From Reyranella humidisoli (GTDB taxonomy: Bacteria > Pseudomonadota > Alphaproteobacteria > Reyranellales > Reyranellaceae), in contig NZ_JAHOPB010000001.1 of assembly GCF_019039055.1 (NCBI RefSeq), positions 2,702,001-2,766,000 on the forward strand: 64,000 nucleotides of DNA, given 5' to 3'. Below the pieces are notes generated by a model. The model did not search any database. It saw nothing but the letters and a program-made list of their open reading frames with translations, and was not told the origin of the DNA. Positions 52,201 through 60,332 of this stretch are shown one piece after another. Within the stretch, counting starts at the first letter, position 1, and the number at the start of each line of letters is the position of its first letter. The position numbers were made by a program, and so were the translations under genes.

Positions 52201-55200
52201 GCGGCCTACGTCGTGTTCGGCGGCGCCTTCGGCGGGACCGTTACGACGACCGGCACGGCGGCGGCCGAGATGCTGATTGGCGGTGCCAGCAACGACGCGC
52301 TGACGGGCGGCGGTGGCGGCGACGTGTTCCACGCCGGCGCGGGCAACGACCGGCTGGTCGTGGCCGATCTGGCCTTCCGCATGGCCGACGGCGGTGGCGG
52401 TGCCGACACGCTGGCGCTTTCGGGCGTCGGTTTGACGCTCGACCTCTCGAACCCGCTGGTCGCGGCGAAGCTCGAGGATATCGAGCGCATCGATCTTACC
52501 GGCACCGGCAACAACACGCTCATCGTCAACCAGCGTGCCGTCCTGGGCGGCGTGGGCGCCGAGACGGCCGGCGGCAAGCATATCCTCGTCGTCGAGCGCG
52601 ATGCCGGCGACGTCGTTCAATTCGTCGAAGCGGGCTGGGCCAAGACCGGATCGGTCACCAACGCCGACGGCACGTTCGACCGCTGGGTGCTCGGCAACGC
52701 CGAAGTCCATGTCGAGCAGGTTGCCCCGACCACCGGCGCCGTCATCGTGGGGACCGCCGGTAACGACGTCATCTCGACGACAGTAACCGTGCCCGGACAG
52801 CTTCTGGCGACCGATCTTGCCGATACGATCGACGGCGGCGCCGGCGACGACGTGCTGGACAGCGGCGGCGGCAACGACGCGCTGTATGGCGGCGCCGACA
52901 ACGACACGCTGATCGGTGGCGCAGCGACGGCCGGTGGGACCAACCAGCTCTGGGGCGGGACGGGCAGCGACACCGCCTCTTATGCCGGCACAACCGGGGC
53001 CGTGCATGCCGACCTGGCGGCGCAGGTTGCCTATATCGACGGCGTGCTGGTCGACCAGATGAACTCGATCGAGAACCTGATCGGCGGATCGGGCGACGAC
53101 GTGCTGACGGGAGATGCCGGGGCCAACGTGCTGGCCGGCAAGTTGGGCAACGACACCTACGTGATCGGTGCCGGCGATACGGTCGTGGAGGCCGCGGGCG
53201 AAGGCACCGATACGGTGCGCGCCTCGATCGACTACACGCTCGGCGCCAACCTCGAGAATCTAGTCCTCATCGGGATGGCCAATCTGAGTGGCACCGGCAA
53301 TGGCCTCGTCAACGTGCTGACGGGCAATGCCGGCCACAACCTGCTCGACGGCGGCGCTGGCGCCGACACGATGGTGGGCGGGCTGGGCGACGATACCTAT
53401 GTCGTGGGCAGCGTCGCCGACCTCGTGGTCGAGGAGATGGGCGCCGGCACCGACACGGTCCTGTCGTCCATCACCTATACCCTGACCGCGAACGTCGAGA
53501 ATCTCGAACTGACCGGCACCGATGCGATCAACGGTACGGGCAACGCACTGGACAACTGGCTGACCGGCAACGCAGCCGTCAACATTCTGTCCGGCGGGCT
53601 CGGCAAAGACACTTACTTGATCGATTCGCTCGACGACACGATCGTCGAGGTCGCAGGCGAAGGCACCGACACGGTCCGCGCGTCGATCGACTATACTCTG
53701 GGCTCGAACCTCGAGAACCTCGTCCTCACCGGGACGGCCAATCTCAACGGCACCGGCAACGGCCTGGTCAACATCCTGACCGGCAACGCCGGCGACAACC
53801 TGCTCGACGGCGGTGCGGGTGCCGACACGATGGCGGGCGGGTTGGGCAACGACACCTATGTGATCGGCGCCGGCGACGTGATCCTGGAGGCCGCGGGCGA
53901 AGGCACCGATACGGTGCGGTCGTCGATCTCCTACACGCTGACCGCGAACGTCGAGGAGCTGGTCCTTATTGGTATTGGGACGTTGAGTGGCACTGGCAAC
54001 GCCCTGGCCAATAACCTTATTGGGGGTGACGGGCTCAACGTGCTCGATGGCGGTGAGGGTGCCGACACGATGGCGGGCCGGCTGGGCAACGACACTTATG
54101 TCGTGGACGATCTGGGCGACGTGGTGGTTGAGGCCGCGAACGAAGGCGTCGACACGGTGCGTGCGTGGGTCGACCATACGCTGACCGCCAATGTCGAGAA
54201 GATCGTGCTGCAGGGGACGGCGCACCTGAAGGGCACTGGCAACGCGCTCGACAATGGCTTGACGGGCAACGCGGGCAATAACCTGCTCGACGGCGGCACC
54301 GGCGCGGACACGATGGTCGGCGGTCTCGGAGACGACACCTACATCGTCGACAATGCTGGCGATGTCGCGAGCGAAGAGGCGGACGCCGGTCTGGATACGG
54401 TACGGTCGTCCGTGAGCCTGCGACTACGCTCCCATGTCGAGAACCTGGCGCTGGCAGGCTCGGACGGCATCAACGGCACGGGCAACGATCTCGCAAACGT
54501 GCTGACTGGCAATGCCGGTAACAACGTGCTCGATGGCGGTGTGGGCGACGACACGATGGCGGGTGGCGTTGGCGATGACACCTATGTGATGGACGTCGCG
54601 ACCGACAAGATCACTGAGCTGGTCGGGCAGGGTATGGACACTGTGCAGGCATCGTTCACCTACGTGCTGCGTACGAACTTCGAGAATCTGACGTTGACGG
54701 GCAGCTCTGCCATCAGCGCGGTAGGCAACGCGGTGGACAACGTGCTGATTGGCAATGCTGGCGCCAACGCGCTCGATGGACGGGCAGGCGCGGATACGAT
54801 GCAGGGCGGCGCCGGCGACGATACGTATTATGTGGAAAATGCCGGTGACGTCGTGATCGAGGTGGCGGGCAAGGGTGCTGACGCGGTGAAGGCGTGGCTT
54901 GACTACACGCTGAGCGAACATGTCGAGAAGCTGGTGCTGCAGGGCACGGATGACCTGAATGGCACGGGCAACTCGCTGGACAACACGCTGGTCGGCAATG
55001 CCGGCAACAACGTGCTCGACGGCGGTGCGGGTGCCGACTCGATGAGTGGCGAGGAGGGGGACGACACCTTTTTCATCGACAATGCCGGGGACCGCGCCAG
55101 CGAGGATGCAGGCGAAGGTTTCGACACGCTGTTCTCATCGCTTTCCTACGTGTTGCGGCCGAACCTCGAGAAGCTGGTGCTGACAGGCACGGCGGACATT

Positions 55201-55857
55201 AACGGTGTGGGCAACGCAGAGAACAACACGCTGGACGGCAACGACGGCGGCAACACGCTGGACGGCCGCGCGGGCGCTGACACGATGACCGGTGGCTTGG
55301 GTGACGACAAGTACGTGGTCGACAGTGCCGGCGACGTGGTCGTCGAACTGGCCGATCAGGGCATCGACTCGGTTCGCTCGTGGATCAGCTACACCTTGGG
55401 CGGCAACCTCGAGAAGCTCACCCTGTATGGGGCGGCCAACCTCGACGGCGCCGGCAACGACCTGATCAATACGGTCATCGGCAATAGTGGCCGCAACATT
55501 CTGGACGGCGGCTTGGGCAGTGACACGCTGAGCGGCGAGGGCGGGGGCGACACGTTCCGTTTCAGCACCGCGCTGGGCACCAGTAACGTCGACAAGATTC
55601 TCGTGTTCGACCACGCCGCCGACACGATCCAGCTCGACGACGCGATCTTCGCGGCCCTCGGCACCGGCGCGCTGGGCGCCGGGGCGTTCAACACCGGCAC
55701 CGTGGCAACCCAGGCCGACGACCGCATCCTGTTCGATACCGCGTCGAAGAGCCTCTACTACGACGCCGATGGCGTGGGCGGCGTGGCGGCGATCAGGTTC
55801 GCCACCATCGCCACCCTAACCGGCACCCTCGATCACACCGACTTCTTCGTCGTCTAG
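49249..55857 (+). CDS. Giant FG-GAP (integrin-like) and RTX repeat secreted protein
   Basis: About 2200 residues. The N-terminal ~990 consist of 14 FG-GAP repeats of about 68 residues, each with SVASAGDVNGDGYDDLI-type calcium loops and SYVVFGKASG, forming a predicted beta-propeller. Then come RTX nonapeptides and 10 modules of about 85-90 residues with YTLTANVENLVL-type strands and GNAGNNLLDGGAGADTM-type blocks, ending in a type I secretion-like C-terminus (LDHTDFFVV). GTG 49249 with GGGGG upstream and the family start MAFPANID is preferred over GTG 49234. No type I secretion genes are in the window. Confidence 0.88.
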   Translation: MAFPANIDVVSLDGLNGTRLEGTLYDASGASVASAGDINGDGFDDVIINAAGGYGTYINNPGGSYVVFGKAGGLGALVELSGLDGSDGFKLSGSSYGVQSVASAGDVNGDGYDDLILGAPSDGVGGANNGVSYVVFGKASGFAADIHLSTLNGANGFALNGVALGNEAGWSVASAGDVNNDGYDDLIIGATSAGTPGVWQGASYVVFGKAAGFSASMNLSSLNGTNGFAIIGGKANDEGGWSVASAGDVNGDGYDDVIVGARSADPNGDQSGASYVVFGKGSGFTSTLNISTLNGTNGFKLSGGAISDFSGFSVSSAGDINGDGFADLIVGAPGVSLNGSGSGASYVVFGKASGFTANLNLSTLTGSNGFRIVGAPASDGQSIGYSVASAGDFNGDGYDDLIIGAIGDDSRSQNSGASYVLFGKAAGFGASFDLSTVNGANGFKVIGAGGWDMTGWSVASAGDVNNDGYDDLIIGAPQHIAGLPGEGRSYVIYGHAGALGTDQPPPSLAYLDGSNGFKLSGAVDSDYAGKSVASAGDINGDGFDDVIVGAWRADAGAADAGASYVVFGKAGGFLSDIQLSALNGNDGFKLSGVAANDRSGYSVASAGDINGDGYDDLIVGAALADPNGNSSGASYVVFGKASGFTANFNLSTLNGSNGFKLSGGAASDKSGFSVASAGDFNGDGFDDLIVGAPGAKVGSAYGAGSAYIVYGKASGFAANFSLSSLSGGNGFKLTGVVGADAAGTSVAAAGDVNGDGYDDVIVGAPWTGGTGGSYVLFGQASGLGASFALSTLNGSNGFKLSGVAGADGSGVSVASAGDVNGDGFADLIVGAPNADPHGTSSGTSYVVFGKASGFAANIDLSTLSGSNGFRLTGAAADDSSGVSVSSAGDFNGDGVDDLVIGAVRADSNGTNSGTTYVIFGRTSGFSAEIDLSSLDASAGFALKGGRAGDWSGGSVASAGDVNGDGYDDLIIGAERGMPNGLNSGAAYVVFGGAFGGTVTTTGTAAAEMLIGGASNDALTGGGGGDVFHAGAGNDRLVVADLAFRMADGGGGADTLALSGVGLTLDLSNPLVAAKLEDIERIDLTGTGNNTLIVNQRAVLGGVGAETAGGKHILVVERDAGDVVQFVEAGWAKTGSVTNADGTFDRWVLGNAEVHVEQVAPTTGAVIVGTAGNDVISTTVTVPGQLLATDLADTIDGGAGDDVLDSGGGNDALYGGADNDTLIGGAATAGGTNQLWGGTGSDTASYAGTTGAVHADLAAQVAYIDGVLVDQMNSIENLIGGSGDDVLTGDAGANVLAGKLGNDTYVIGAGDTVVEAAGEGTDTVRASIDYTLGANLENLVLIGMANLSGTGNGLVNVLTGNAGHNLLDGGAGADTMVGGLGDDTYVVGSVADLVVEEMGAGTDTVLSSITYTLTANVENLELTGTDAINGTGNALDNWLTGNAAVNILSGGLGKDTYLIDSLDDTIVEVAGEGTDTVRASIDYTLGSNLENLVLTGTANLNGTGNGLVNILTGNAGDNLLDGGAGADTMAGGLGNDTYVIGAGDVILEAAGEGTDTVRSSISYTLTANVEELVLIGIGTLSGTGNALANNLIGGDGLNVLDGGEGADTMAGRLGNDTYVVDDLGDVVVEAANEGVDTVRAWVDHTLTANVEKIVLQGTAHLKGTGNALDNGLTGNAGNNLLDGGTGADTMVGGLGDDTYIVDNAGDVASEEADAGLDTVRSSVSLRLRSHVENLALAGSDGINGTGNDLANVLTGNAGNNVLDGGVGDDTMAGGVGDDTYVMDVATDKITELVGQGMDTVQASFTYVLRTNFENLTLTGSSAISAVGNAVDNVLIGNAGANALDGRAGADTMQGGAGDDTYYVENAGDVVIEVAGKGADAVKAWLDYTLSEHVEKLVLQGTDDLNGTGNSLDNTLVGNAGNNVLDGGAGADSMSGEEGDDTFFIDNAGDRASEDAGEGFDTLFSSLSYVLRPNLEKLVLTGTADINGVGNAENNTLDGNDGGNTLDGRAGADTMTGGLGDDKYVVDSAGDVVVELADQGIDSVRSWISYTLGGNLEKLTLYGAANLDGAGNDLINTVIGNSGRNILDGGLGSDTLSGEGGGDTFRFSTALGTSNVDKILVFDHAADTIQLDDAIFAALGTGALGAGAFNTGTVATQADDRILFDTASKSLYYDADGVGGVAAIRFATIATLTGTLDHTDFFVV

Positions 55858-56038
55858 GGGGCTTTCCGGTCGAGGAAGAATCACCACTGCAAAGACCACC
55901 TCACCCTGAGGAGCGCTCCGTAGGAGCGCGTCTCGAAGGGTGGGCACGCGCACCGAGTTTGTTGCCCATCCTTCGAGACGGCGCTTCGCGCCTCCTCAGG
56001 ATGAGGTCGGTGGGTCAATCTGAGACGGAAAGACTCTA
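55855..56038. repeat. ~184-bp palindromic repeat element, copy 1
   Basis: A nearly identical second copy lies at 59462-59645. The element is a long imperfect palindrome: TAG-GGTCTTTCC-like ends, arms CTCACCCTGAGGAGCGCTCC and its complement near CTCCTCAGGATGAG, and a centre with GTTTGTTGCCCATCCTTCGA. It carries at its left end the TAG stop of the giant RTX gene and at its right end the TAG stop of the convergent gene at 56036. Elements of this kind are common and mobile-looking in alphaproteobacteria; here no transposase is present. Confidence 0.75.
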
Positions 56039-56329
56039 GGACGCGGACTCCCTGGCGGCGCGGATCGTTTCCAGCAGCGCCTTGCGCTCGTCGACCAGCG
56101 CCTTCACCTCTGCGGCCAAGAGCGGCAACCGCTGCCGCATATAGGAGATCCGGTTTCGCAGATGCTTGACGGCAAGCTTGTCCGTCAGGGTCTTCAGCTG
56201 GGGGACGGCCGCATGCAGTTCCGCCCTGATTCGCTCCCGCTCCTTGAACAATTCGGGCAGGTGACCGCTCACGTACATCCGCCGGCGCTGCGCGGCTCGC
56301 TTCTCACTCTGGTCGACTGTCTCGGTCAT
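56036..56329 (-). CDS. Small coiled-coil protein, unknown
   Basis: 97 residues of charged helix: VDQSEKRAAQRRRMYVSG, FKERERIRAELHAAV, LAAEVKALVDERKALLETI. No domain is recognised. Its stop codon is the terminal TAG of the adjacent 184-bp element, so the C-terminus may have been set by insertion of that element. Confidence 0.65.
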   Translation of the reverse strand: MTETVDQSEKRAAQRRRMYVSGHLPELFKERERIRAELHAAVPQLKTLTDKLAVKHLRNRISYMRQRLPLLAAEVKALVDERKALLETIRAARESAS

Positions 56330-56498
56330 CGCATTTCCTTTGTTGTATCGACCGGGAGAATGGCAGCCCGTGGACGCCGGTCAATATGGCGGTCGTGCAA
56401 CTTTGGATCTCGAGGCTCCGCTGCGACGGGTCGCTCGAAAGACAGCAACCTATCGGACCTTCGTGAATTGAATGGGCGATACTTTCCGGAGGTCCTTC

Positions 56499-56942
56499 AT
56501 GAAGCTGGCATTTCCCGGCGGCGCTGCTCTGGCAATTCTGGTGGCGCTGTCCGCCCAGGCGCAGACCCCCGATACGCCCGCCGCCCCGCCGCCGTCGCTC
56601 TCCCTCGACTGCCATCTCCTTTATCGCGGCATGCCGATGAAGGAACCCACCACCTATCAGGTGATCGGCAAGGAATTGTATGGCGTGAGCGGTCCCCTCA
56701 GGACCAGGCTCTCGGAGGAAGGTACGCCGGTAATGCTCGGCAAGGCCAAGGAGGCCGATGGCACGATCATCGAATCCTTCGCCTCCCATAGGCTGAATGG
56801 CACGACACTGGAGCGGACCGTCTATTGGAAGAAGGAAAGCGGATCCATGAAGCAGGCGTTCACTGAAACCTACGACTTCAGGGCCCGCACCGTCACGAGT
56901 TCGACGGACCGCGCCGATTTCTGTCACGCCGACGGAAAGTGA
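56499..56942 (+). CDS. Exported protein of unknown function
   Basis: 147 residues with a signal peptide (FPGGAALAILVALSAQAQ), cleavage near AQAQT. The mature part is beta-rich with two cysteines (LDCHLLYRG, DFCHADGK) near its ends, probably a disulphide. The ATG at 56499 has GGAGG six to seven bases upstream. No family name is recalled. Confidence 0.65.
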   Translation: MKLAFPGGAALAILVALSAQAQTPDTPAAPPPSLSLDCHLLYRGMPMKEPTTYQVIGKELYGVSGPLRTRLSEEGTPVMLGKAKEADGTIIESFASHRLNGTTLERTVYWKKESGSMKQAFTETYDFRARTVTSSTDRADFCHADGK

Positions 56943-57076
56943 CGAATTCGCTGTCGACGGCACCGCATTTGGCCCGGCGCTGTAGCTGTCAGCGCGGCGC
57001 GCACGAAGCATGAATGAAGTTCGGGTGCTGCCGTTCGGGGTGGAACGACCGGAGCAGGTGCGTTATCACCCTCGGC

Positions 57077-57376
57077 ATGGCGCCAGAAGCGACACGTCAA
57101 TCTCTTTCCCAGCGCGTTCATCGCTTCGTGGCGGTGCTTGAACGCTACAAGCGCAATCCCAATCGCAGGGAGGCCTATCATGTCCTCTCGGCGATCGATT
57201 GCCTCAGGGAGGAGCGTTACGAGGCCGGCCTCGACGCTATCCAGGCCGCCGAGCATGTCGAACCCATTCCCGACGGGGTCGTCCTGATGCGTGGCCTGCA
57301 TGACAACATCACCGTCGCCGAGCTGAGCGAAGCACTCCGCAAGGTACTGCACGCTCCGGACAACTCGGGATCCTGA
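57077..57376 (+). CDS. Hypothetical helical protein
   Basis: 99 residues from ATG 57077: MAPEATRQSLSQRVHRFVAV, then ERYKRNPNRREAYHVLSAID and YEAGLDAIQAAEHVEPIPDG. All helical, TPR-like in feel, no signal. A longer frame from 57014 adds Cys/Arg-rich residues and is less likely. The 222 bases after it hold no recognisable feature. Confidence 0.5.
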   Translation: MAPEATRQSLSQRVHRFVAVLERYKRNPNRREAYHVLSAIDCLREERYEAGLDAIQAAEHVEPIPDGVVLMRGLHDNITVAELSEALRKVLHAPDNSGS

Positions 57377-57598
57377 CGGCCGACAACGGGCTGGCAGGGC
57401 GGTCGGTAAGCGCCCAGCGCGGGTCCGGCGCGGGCCTCAAAGGCTGGCTCGCCAGCCTCTTTTGCCGCCCGAACCGGGCATTGTCCTGAAAATCGCAGCG
57501 GCCTGTTCCGCGGGTGCCGTCCTTTTTATCACGCCAACCGTGCAACCCCGGCGCGAAGTTTTCGTTGCGCTCCTGTATTCGTGTAGGCGGAGCGTACG

Positions 57599-57808
57599 AT
57601 GCCAAGCAGCTTCAACTCCTCGATCGGCATAGAGCTCGCTTCGTTGCGCGCTTTGGGAGCTATCCGGCGTCGCGTTTCAGCGCGGGAACGGCTGCTCCGA
57701 GAACGCCGCAACCCTGCGCTTGTGCCCCAGAAACCCCAAGGCGAAGCGGGGTCGGCAGACGACTGGGTCGCGGCCGGGCTTTTCCCCTCTGCGGGCGGAG
57801 GGATTTGA
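57599..57808 (+). CDS. Small basic protein, unknown
   Basis: 69 residues starting MPSSFNSSIGIELASLRALG, with a strongly basic helix (RRRVSARERLLRERR). GGAG six bases before ATG 57599 and direct abutment with the next gene (TGA then ATG) support it as real and coupled. No function is recognised. Confidence 0.5.
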   Translation: MPSSFNSSIGIELASLRALGAIRRRVSARERLLRERRNPALVPQKPQGEAGSADDWVAAGLFPSAGGGI

Positions 57809-58264
57809 ATGGCACGTACCGTCTGGAGCGACTTGGGAACACGGCCCGGGAGCGCGTTCCTCATCGTTGCCGAAATCGCAGCCGATTTCGGCGGCGGACC
57901 GACTGCCGACGATCCGTTCGACACGGCGCGCTTGCGGTTCGCCGCCAATCTGATGGTGCGCACCTGCACCCAGTCGAAGCTCGGGGGTGACTTCGCCGTC
58001 CAGCCCCTGCGCGACAGCGGCGCGCTGCTCATTCATTGCGCGGTAACCGAACCCGCCGACTTCGCGCGGCTTTGCGAAATCGTGGGTGGCCGCGACCACG
58101 AGGCGGCGCCGTGGCGTGGCCTGCGTCGTTTCCTGCTGGACGAAGCACGACATGAGTCGCTTCTCGCCGTGGCGGGGCCGCCGGACTCGCGCGGGGCCGG
58201 CCGTCGCGTTCGCGCCGCCAGGGAGCGCGAGGCGGCGGATCGTCAGCAGTGGGGGCGGATCTGA
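57809..58264 (+). CDS. Hypothetical protein
   Basis: 151 residues beginning MARTVWSDLGTRPGSAFLIV, a mixed alpha/beta domain with LRFAANLMVRTCTQSKLGGDF and a C-terminal Arg-rich helix. GGAGGG six bases upstream marks the start, which follows the previous stop without gap. It is not recognised. Confidence 0.55.
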   Translation: MARTVWSDLGTRPGSAFLIVAEIAADFGGGPTADDPFDTARLRFAANLMVRTCTQSKLGGDFAVQPLRDSGALLIHCAVTEPADFARLCEIVGGRDHEAAPWRGLRRFLLDEARHESLLAVAGPPDSRGAGRRVRAAREREAADRQQWGRI

Positions 58265-58399
58265 GCACGGAGCGCTTCCCGGCACTTCGGGCGAAGACAC
58301 GTAAAGAGAGAATCTGGCGCATTGACAAAACCTCCGCGCGAAACAGCCGAAGAGCAGGGAATACTTGAGGTGTGTGGAGGACAATTCTAAAGTCCACCC

Positions 58400-58642
58400 A
58401 TGCGAAAGCGATCGGTCACAATCGATGGTCACCGCACCAGCATCTCGCTGGAGGATGCTTTCTGGACCGAACTGGTGCGGCTGGCACGCGAGCGGCCGGT
58501 GTCGCTGAATACGCTGGTCTCGGAAGTCGATCGCGCAAGAACGTCGGAGGACGTTAACCTCTCGAGCGCCTTGCGCCTTTACGTGCTGGGTGAACTCGTG
58601 AAGAAGCGGGATGCGACCCGCGTCGACTTGATCGCTCTTTGA
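58400..58642 (+). CDS. Ribbon-helix-helix domain protein
   Basis: 80 residues with the RHH_4 layout: RKRSVTIDGHRTSISLEDAFW (first part shown short), ELVRLARERPVSLNTLVSEVD and LSSALRLYVLGELV. It should bind DNA as a dimer, as antitoxin-like or regulatory RHH proteins do. No toxin-like partner is evident next to it. GTGTGGAGGA lies upstream. Confidence 0.82.
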   Translation: MRKRSVTIDGHRTSISLEDAFWTELVRLARERPVSLNTLVSEVDRARTSEDVNLSSALRLYVLGELVKKRDATRVDLIAL

Positions 58643-58723
58643 GGCCACGCCGGGGCTCGCCCTGAATCGGATTTCTGCGGTCCGGGCGTTCGCGTTCCTG
58701 AAACTCTGTAGTAAGGGTCGGAC

Positions 58724-59464
58724 ATGAGCGGACCGTCCCGACTTTCGCCGTGTCGCGCCCCACCCGGAATTAACGAACACGCCTGGAGCCTGCTCGCGCC
58801 CGAATTGCGGAAGACCCGGGTGAGCGCAGGCCAGCGCGTGCGTACCTGGGACTCGGAGCCTGCCCTCACCTTGTTTCCCGTCAGCCTTCTGCTGAGCTTC
58901 GTGTCGCCGCAGAGCGGTGTTGAAATTCTCAGTCTCGGCGCGGGCGGTGCCAGCGTACCGGATCTCCTGCTGGGATCCGACGCGCTCGGTCTCGATGCCG
59001 TCGTGACCGTAGAAGGTGAGGCCTGGTCGATCCCGTCATTCATTCTGCGTCAGTTGGCGGGCGAACATCCTTCGGTCCACGAGGCGATGCTGGCCCAATG
59101 CCGTGTGGCGTTGCGTGAAGCGGTGCGGCATGCGGAGGAGCGGACCCGCTCCCTGCAGATATCGAACCTGGCGCGATGGCTGAGCCGCGCAGTGGCCCTG
59201 ACCGGGCAGGCGAGCTTTGCCCTGACGCACGAGACGCTGGCGCGGTTGCTCGGCACGCGCCGCACCTCGGTCACGGAGGGACTGGCCTATCTCGCCGACC
59301 GACGCTTCCTGCTGATTGGCCGCCGCTGGATCACCGTCATCGATGCAGCCGGTCTTGAGCGCCAGGGTCGTGCCGCGCGCGGTGGCCAAGCGCTGCCCGA
59401 TCCCGCGGAGAAAAGGCCTCCCGTCCAGACGCACAATCCGCCGTTGGGCGGCGACGTCTGCTAG
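58724..59464 (+). CDS. Crp/Fnr-like transcriptional regulator with degenerate sensor domain
   Basis: 246 residues. The C-terminal helix-turn-helix is clear: FALTHETLARLLGTRRTSVTEGL, then LADRRFLLIGRRWITVID, the order seen in Crp/Fnr proteins. The N-terminal part is cup-like but lacks the canonical GE-x-ERA phosphate cassette and any Fnr cysteines, so its signal is unknown. A Pro-rich tail follows. Its TAG stop is the left end of the second 184-bp element. Confidence 0.75.
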   Translation: MSGPSRLSPCRAPPGINEHAWSLLAPELRKTRVSAGQRVRTWDSEPALTLFPVSLLLSFVSPQSGVEILSLGAGGASVPDLLLGSDALGLDAVVTVEGEAWSIPSFILRQLAGEHPSVHEAMLAQCRVALREAVRHAEERTRSLQISNLARWLSRAVALTGQASFALTHETLARLLGTRRTSVTEGLAYLADRRFLLIGRRWITVIDAAGLERQGRAARGGQALPDPAEKRPPVQTHNPPLGGDVC

Positions 59465-59645
59465 GGTCTTTCCCGTCGAGAAAGAATCACCATTGTAATG
59501 ACCACCTCACCCTGAGGAGCGCTCCGCAGGAGCGCGTCTCGAAGGGTGCGCACGCGCACCGAGTTTGTTGCCCATCCTTCGAGACGGCGCTTCGCGCCTC
59601 CTCAGGATGAGTTCGGTGGGTCGATCCGAGACGGAAAGACTCCAG
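59462..59645. repeat. ~184-bp palindromic repeat element, copy 2
   Basis: Copy of 55855-56038 in the same orientation, with the same arms and spacing. It begins at the TAG of the Crp/Fnr-like gene and ends at GGAAAGACTCCAGC, where the right end has lost the stop trinucleotide. The two copies bracket a 3.4-kb segment of small genes. Confidence 0.75.
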
Positions 59646-59837
59646 CACCCAGAACGGCCATTCAGCGTAGGGCCCCTGCAGGGGCACACGATCTCCGCGC
59701 CATCGCGCTCCGCGCCATCGCGGGCCGATGCGTACGGGTTCGTACGCATCGATTTGCGCGGCAACCTTTGCGCCAAAGCGCGTTGAAGGCGCGCGGCTGA
59801 ATTGATCAGCCACGAACAAAATCAACGAGGTCACGTC

Positions 59838-60296
59838 ATGAAGAAGATTTTTGCTGCCGCCGCTTTCGCCACGATGATCGCCGCCGCGCCTTCCTTTGCC
59901 GCCACCGACGCCGAGTGCACCGAGATGTGGAAGAAGGCCGACGTCAACAGCGACGGCAACGTCTCGGGCGGCGAGGCCATCCGCTACGTGTCGTTCATGC
60001 GCGTCGCCGGCATGACGGTCGCTACCGAAGGCACGATCACGCAGACCGAGTTCATGAACGCCTGCAAGGCCGATGCCTACAAGCCGAAGCAGGCCGACGC
60101 CGGCGCGCCGCTCAAGGGATCGAACTCGTTCACCGAGGCCCAGGCCAAGGACCGCGTGATCGCGCAGGGCATGGACGGCGTGACGGCCATGACGAAGGAC
60201 GGCGACGGCATCTGGCGCGGCACCGCGCAGCAGGCCGGCAAGCCGGTGCAGGTTGCCGTCGACTACAAGGGCAACGTCGTCACGGCGAACCAGTAG
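59838..60296 (+). CDS. Exported EF-hand-like protein with a PepSY-type C-terminus
   Basis: 152 residues with a signal peptide (IFAAAAFATMIAAAPSFAA). The mature part has one EF-hand-like loop, KADVNSDGNVSGGEA, then TQTEFMNACKADAYKP, and a C-terminal region FTEAQAKDRVIAQGMDGVTAM with WRGTAQQAGKPVQVAVDYKG, like small PepSY domains. Calcium binding is plausible. It is followed after 36 bases by the YflT-like gene and probably cotranscribed. Confidence 0.75.
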   Translation: MKKIFAAAAFATMIAAAPSFAATDAECTEMWKKADVNSDGNVSGGEAIRYVSFMRVAGMTVATEGTITQTEFMNACKADAYKPKQADAGAPLKGSNSFTEAQAKDRVIAQGMDGVTAMTKDGDGIWRGTAQQAGKPVQVAVDYKGNVVTANQ

Positions 60297-60332
60297 TCGC
60301 ACTCCCCCCAATCATCACAAAGGAAATCGAAC

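Noticed and set aside
53260..54225. Long open frame on the minus strand opposite the giant RTX gene, and similar ones at 50626-51759 and 51766-53007
   Set aside because: They mirror the repeats of the plus-strand gene, have no ribosome sites and give low-complexity His/Arg/Val text without domains.
52800..55560. Tandem repeats of about 250-280 bases, considered as a repeat array or CRISPR-like structure
   Set aside because: They are in one long frame and encode RTX beta modules; units vary and there are no short identical repeats with unique spacers.
58400..58642. RHH protein as the antitoxin of a toxin-antitoxin pair
   Set aside because: No toxin-like gene overlaps or abuts it; the flanking genes are a hypothetical protein and a Crp/Fnr-like regulator.
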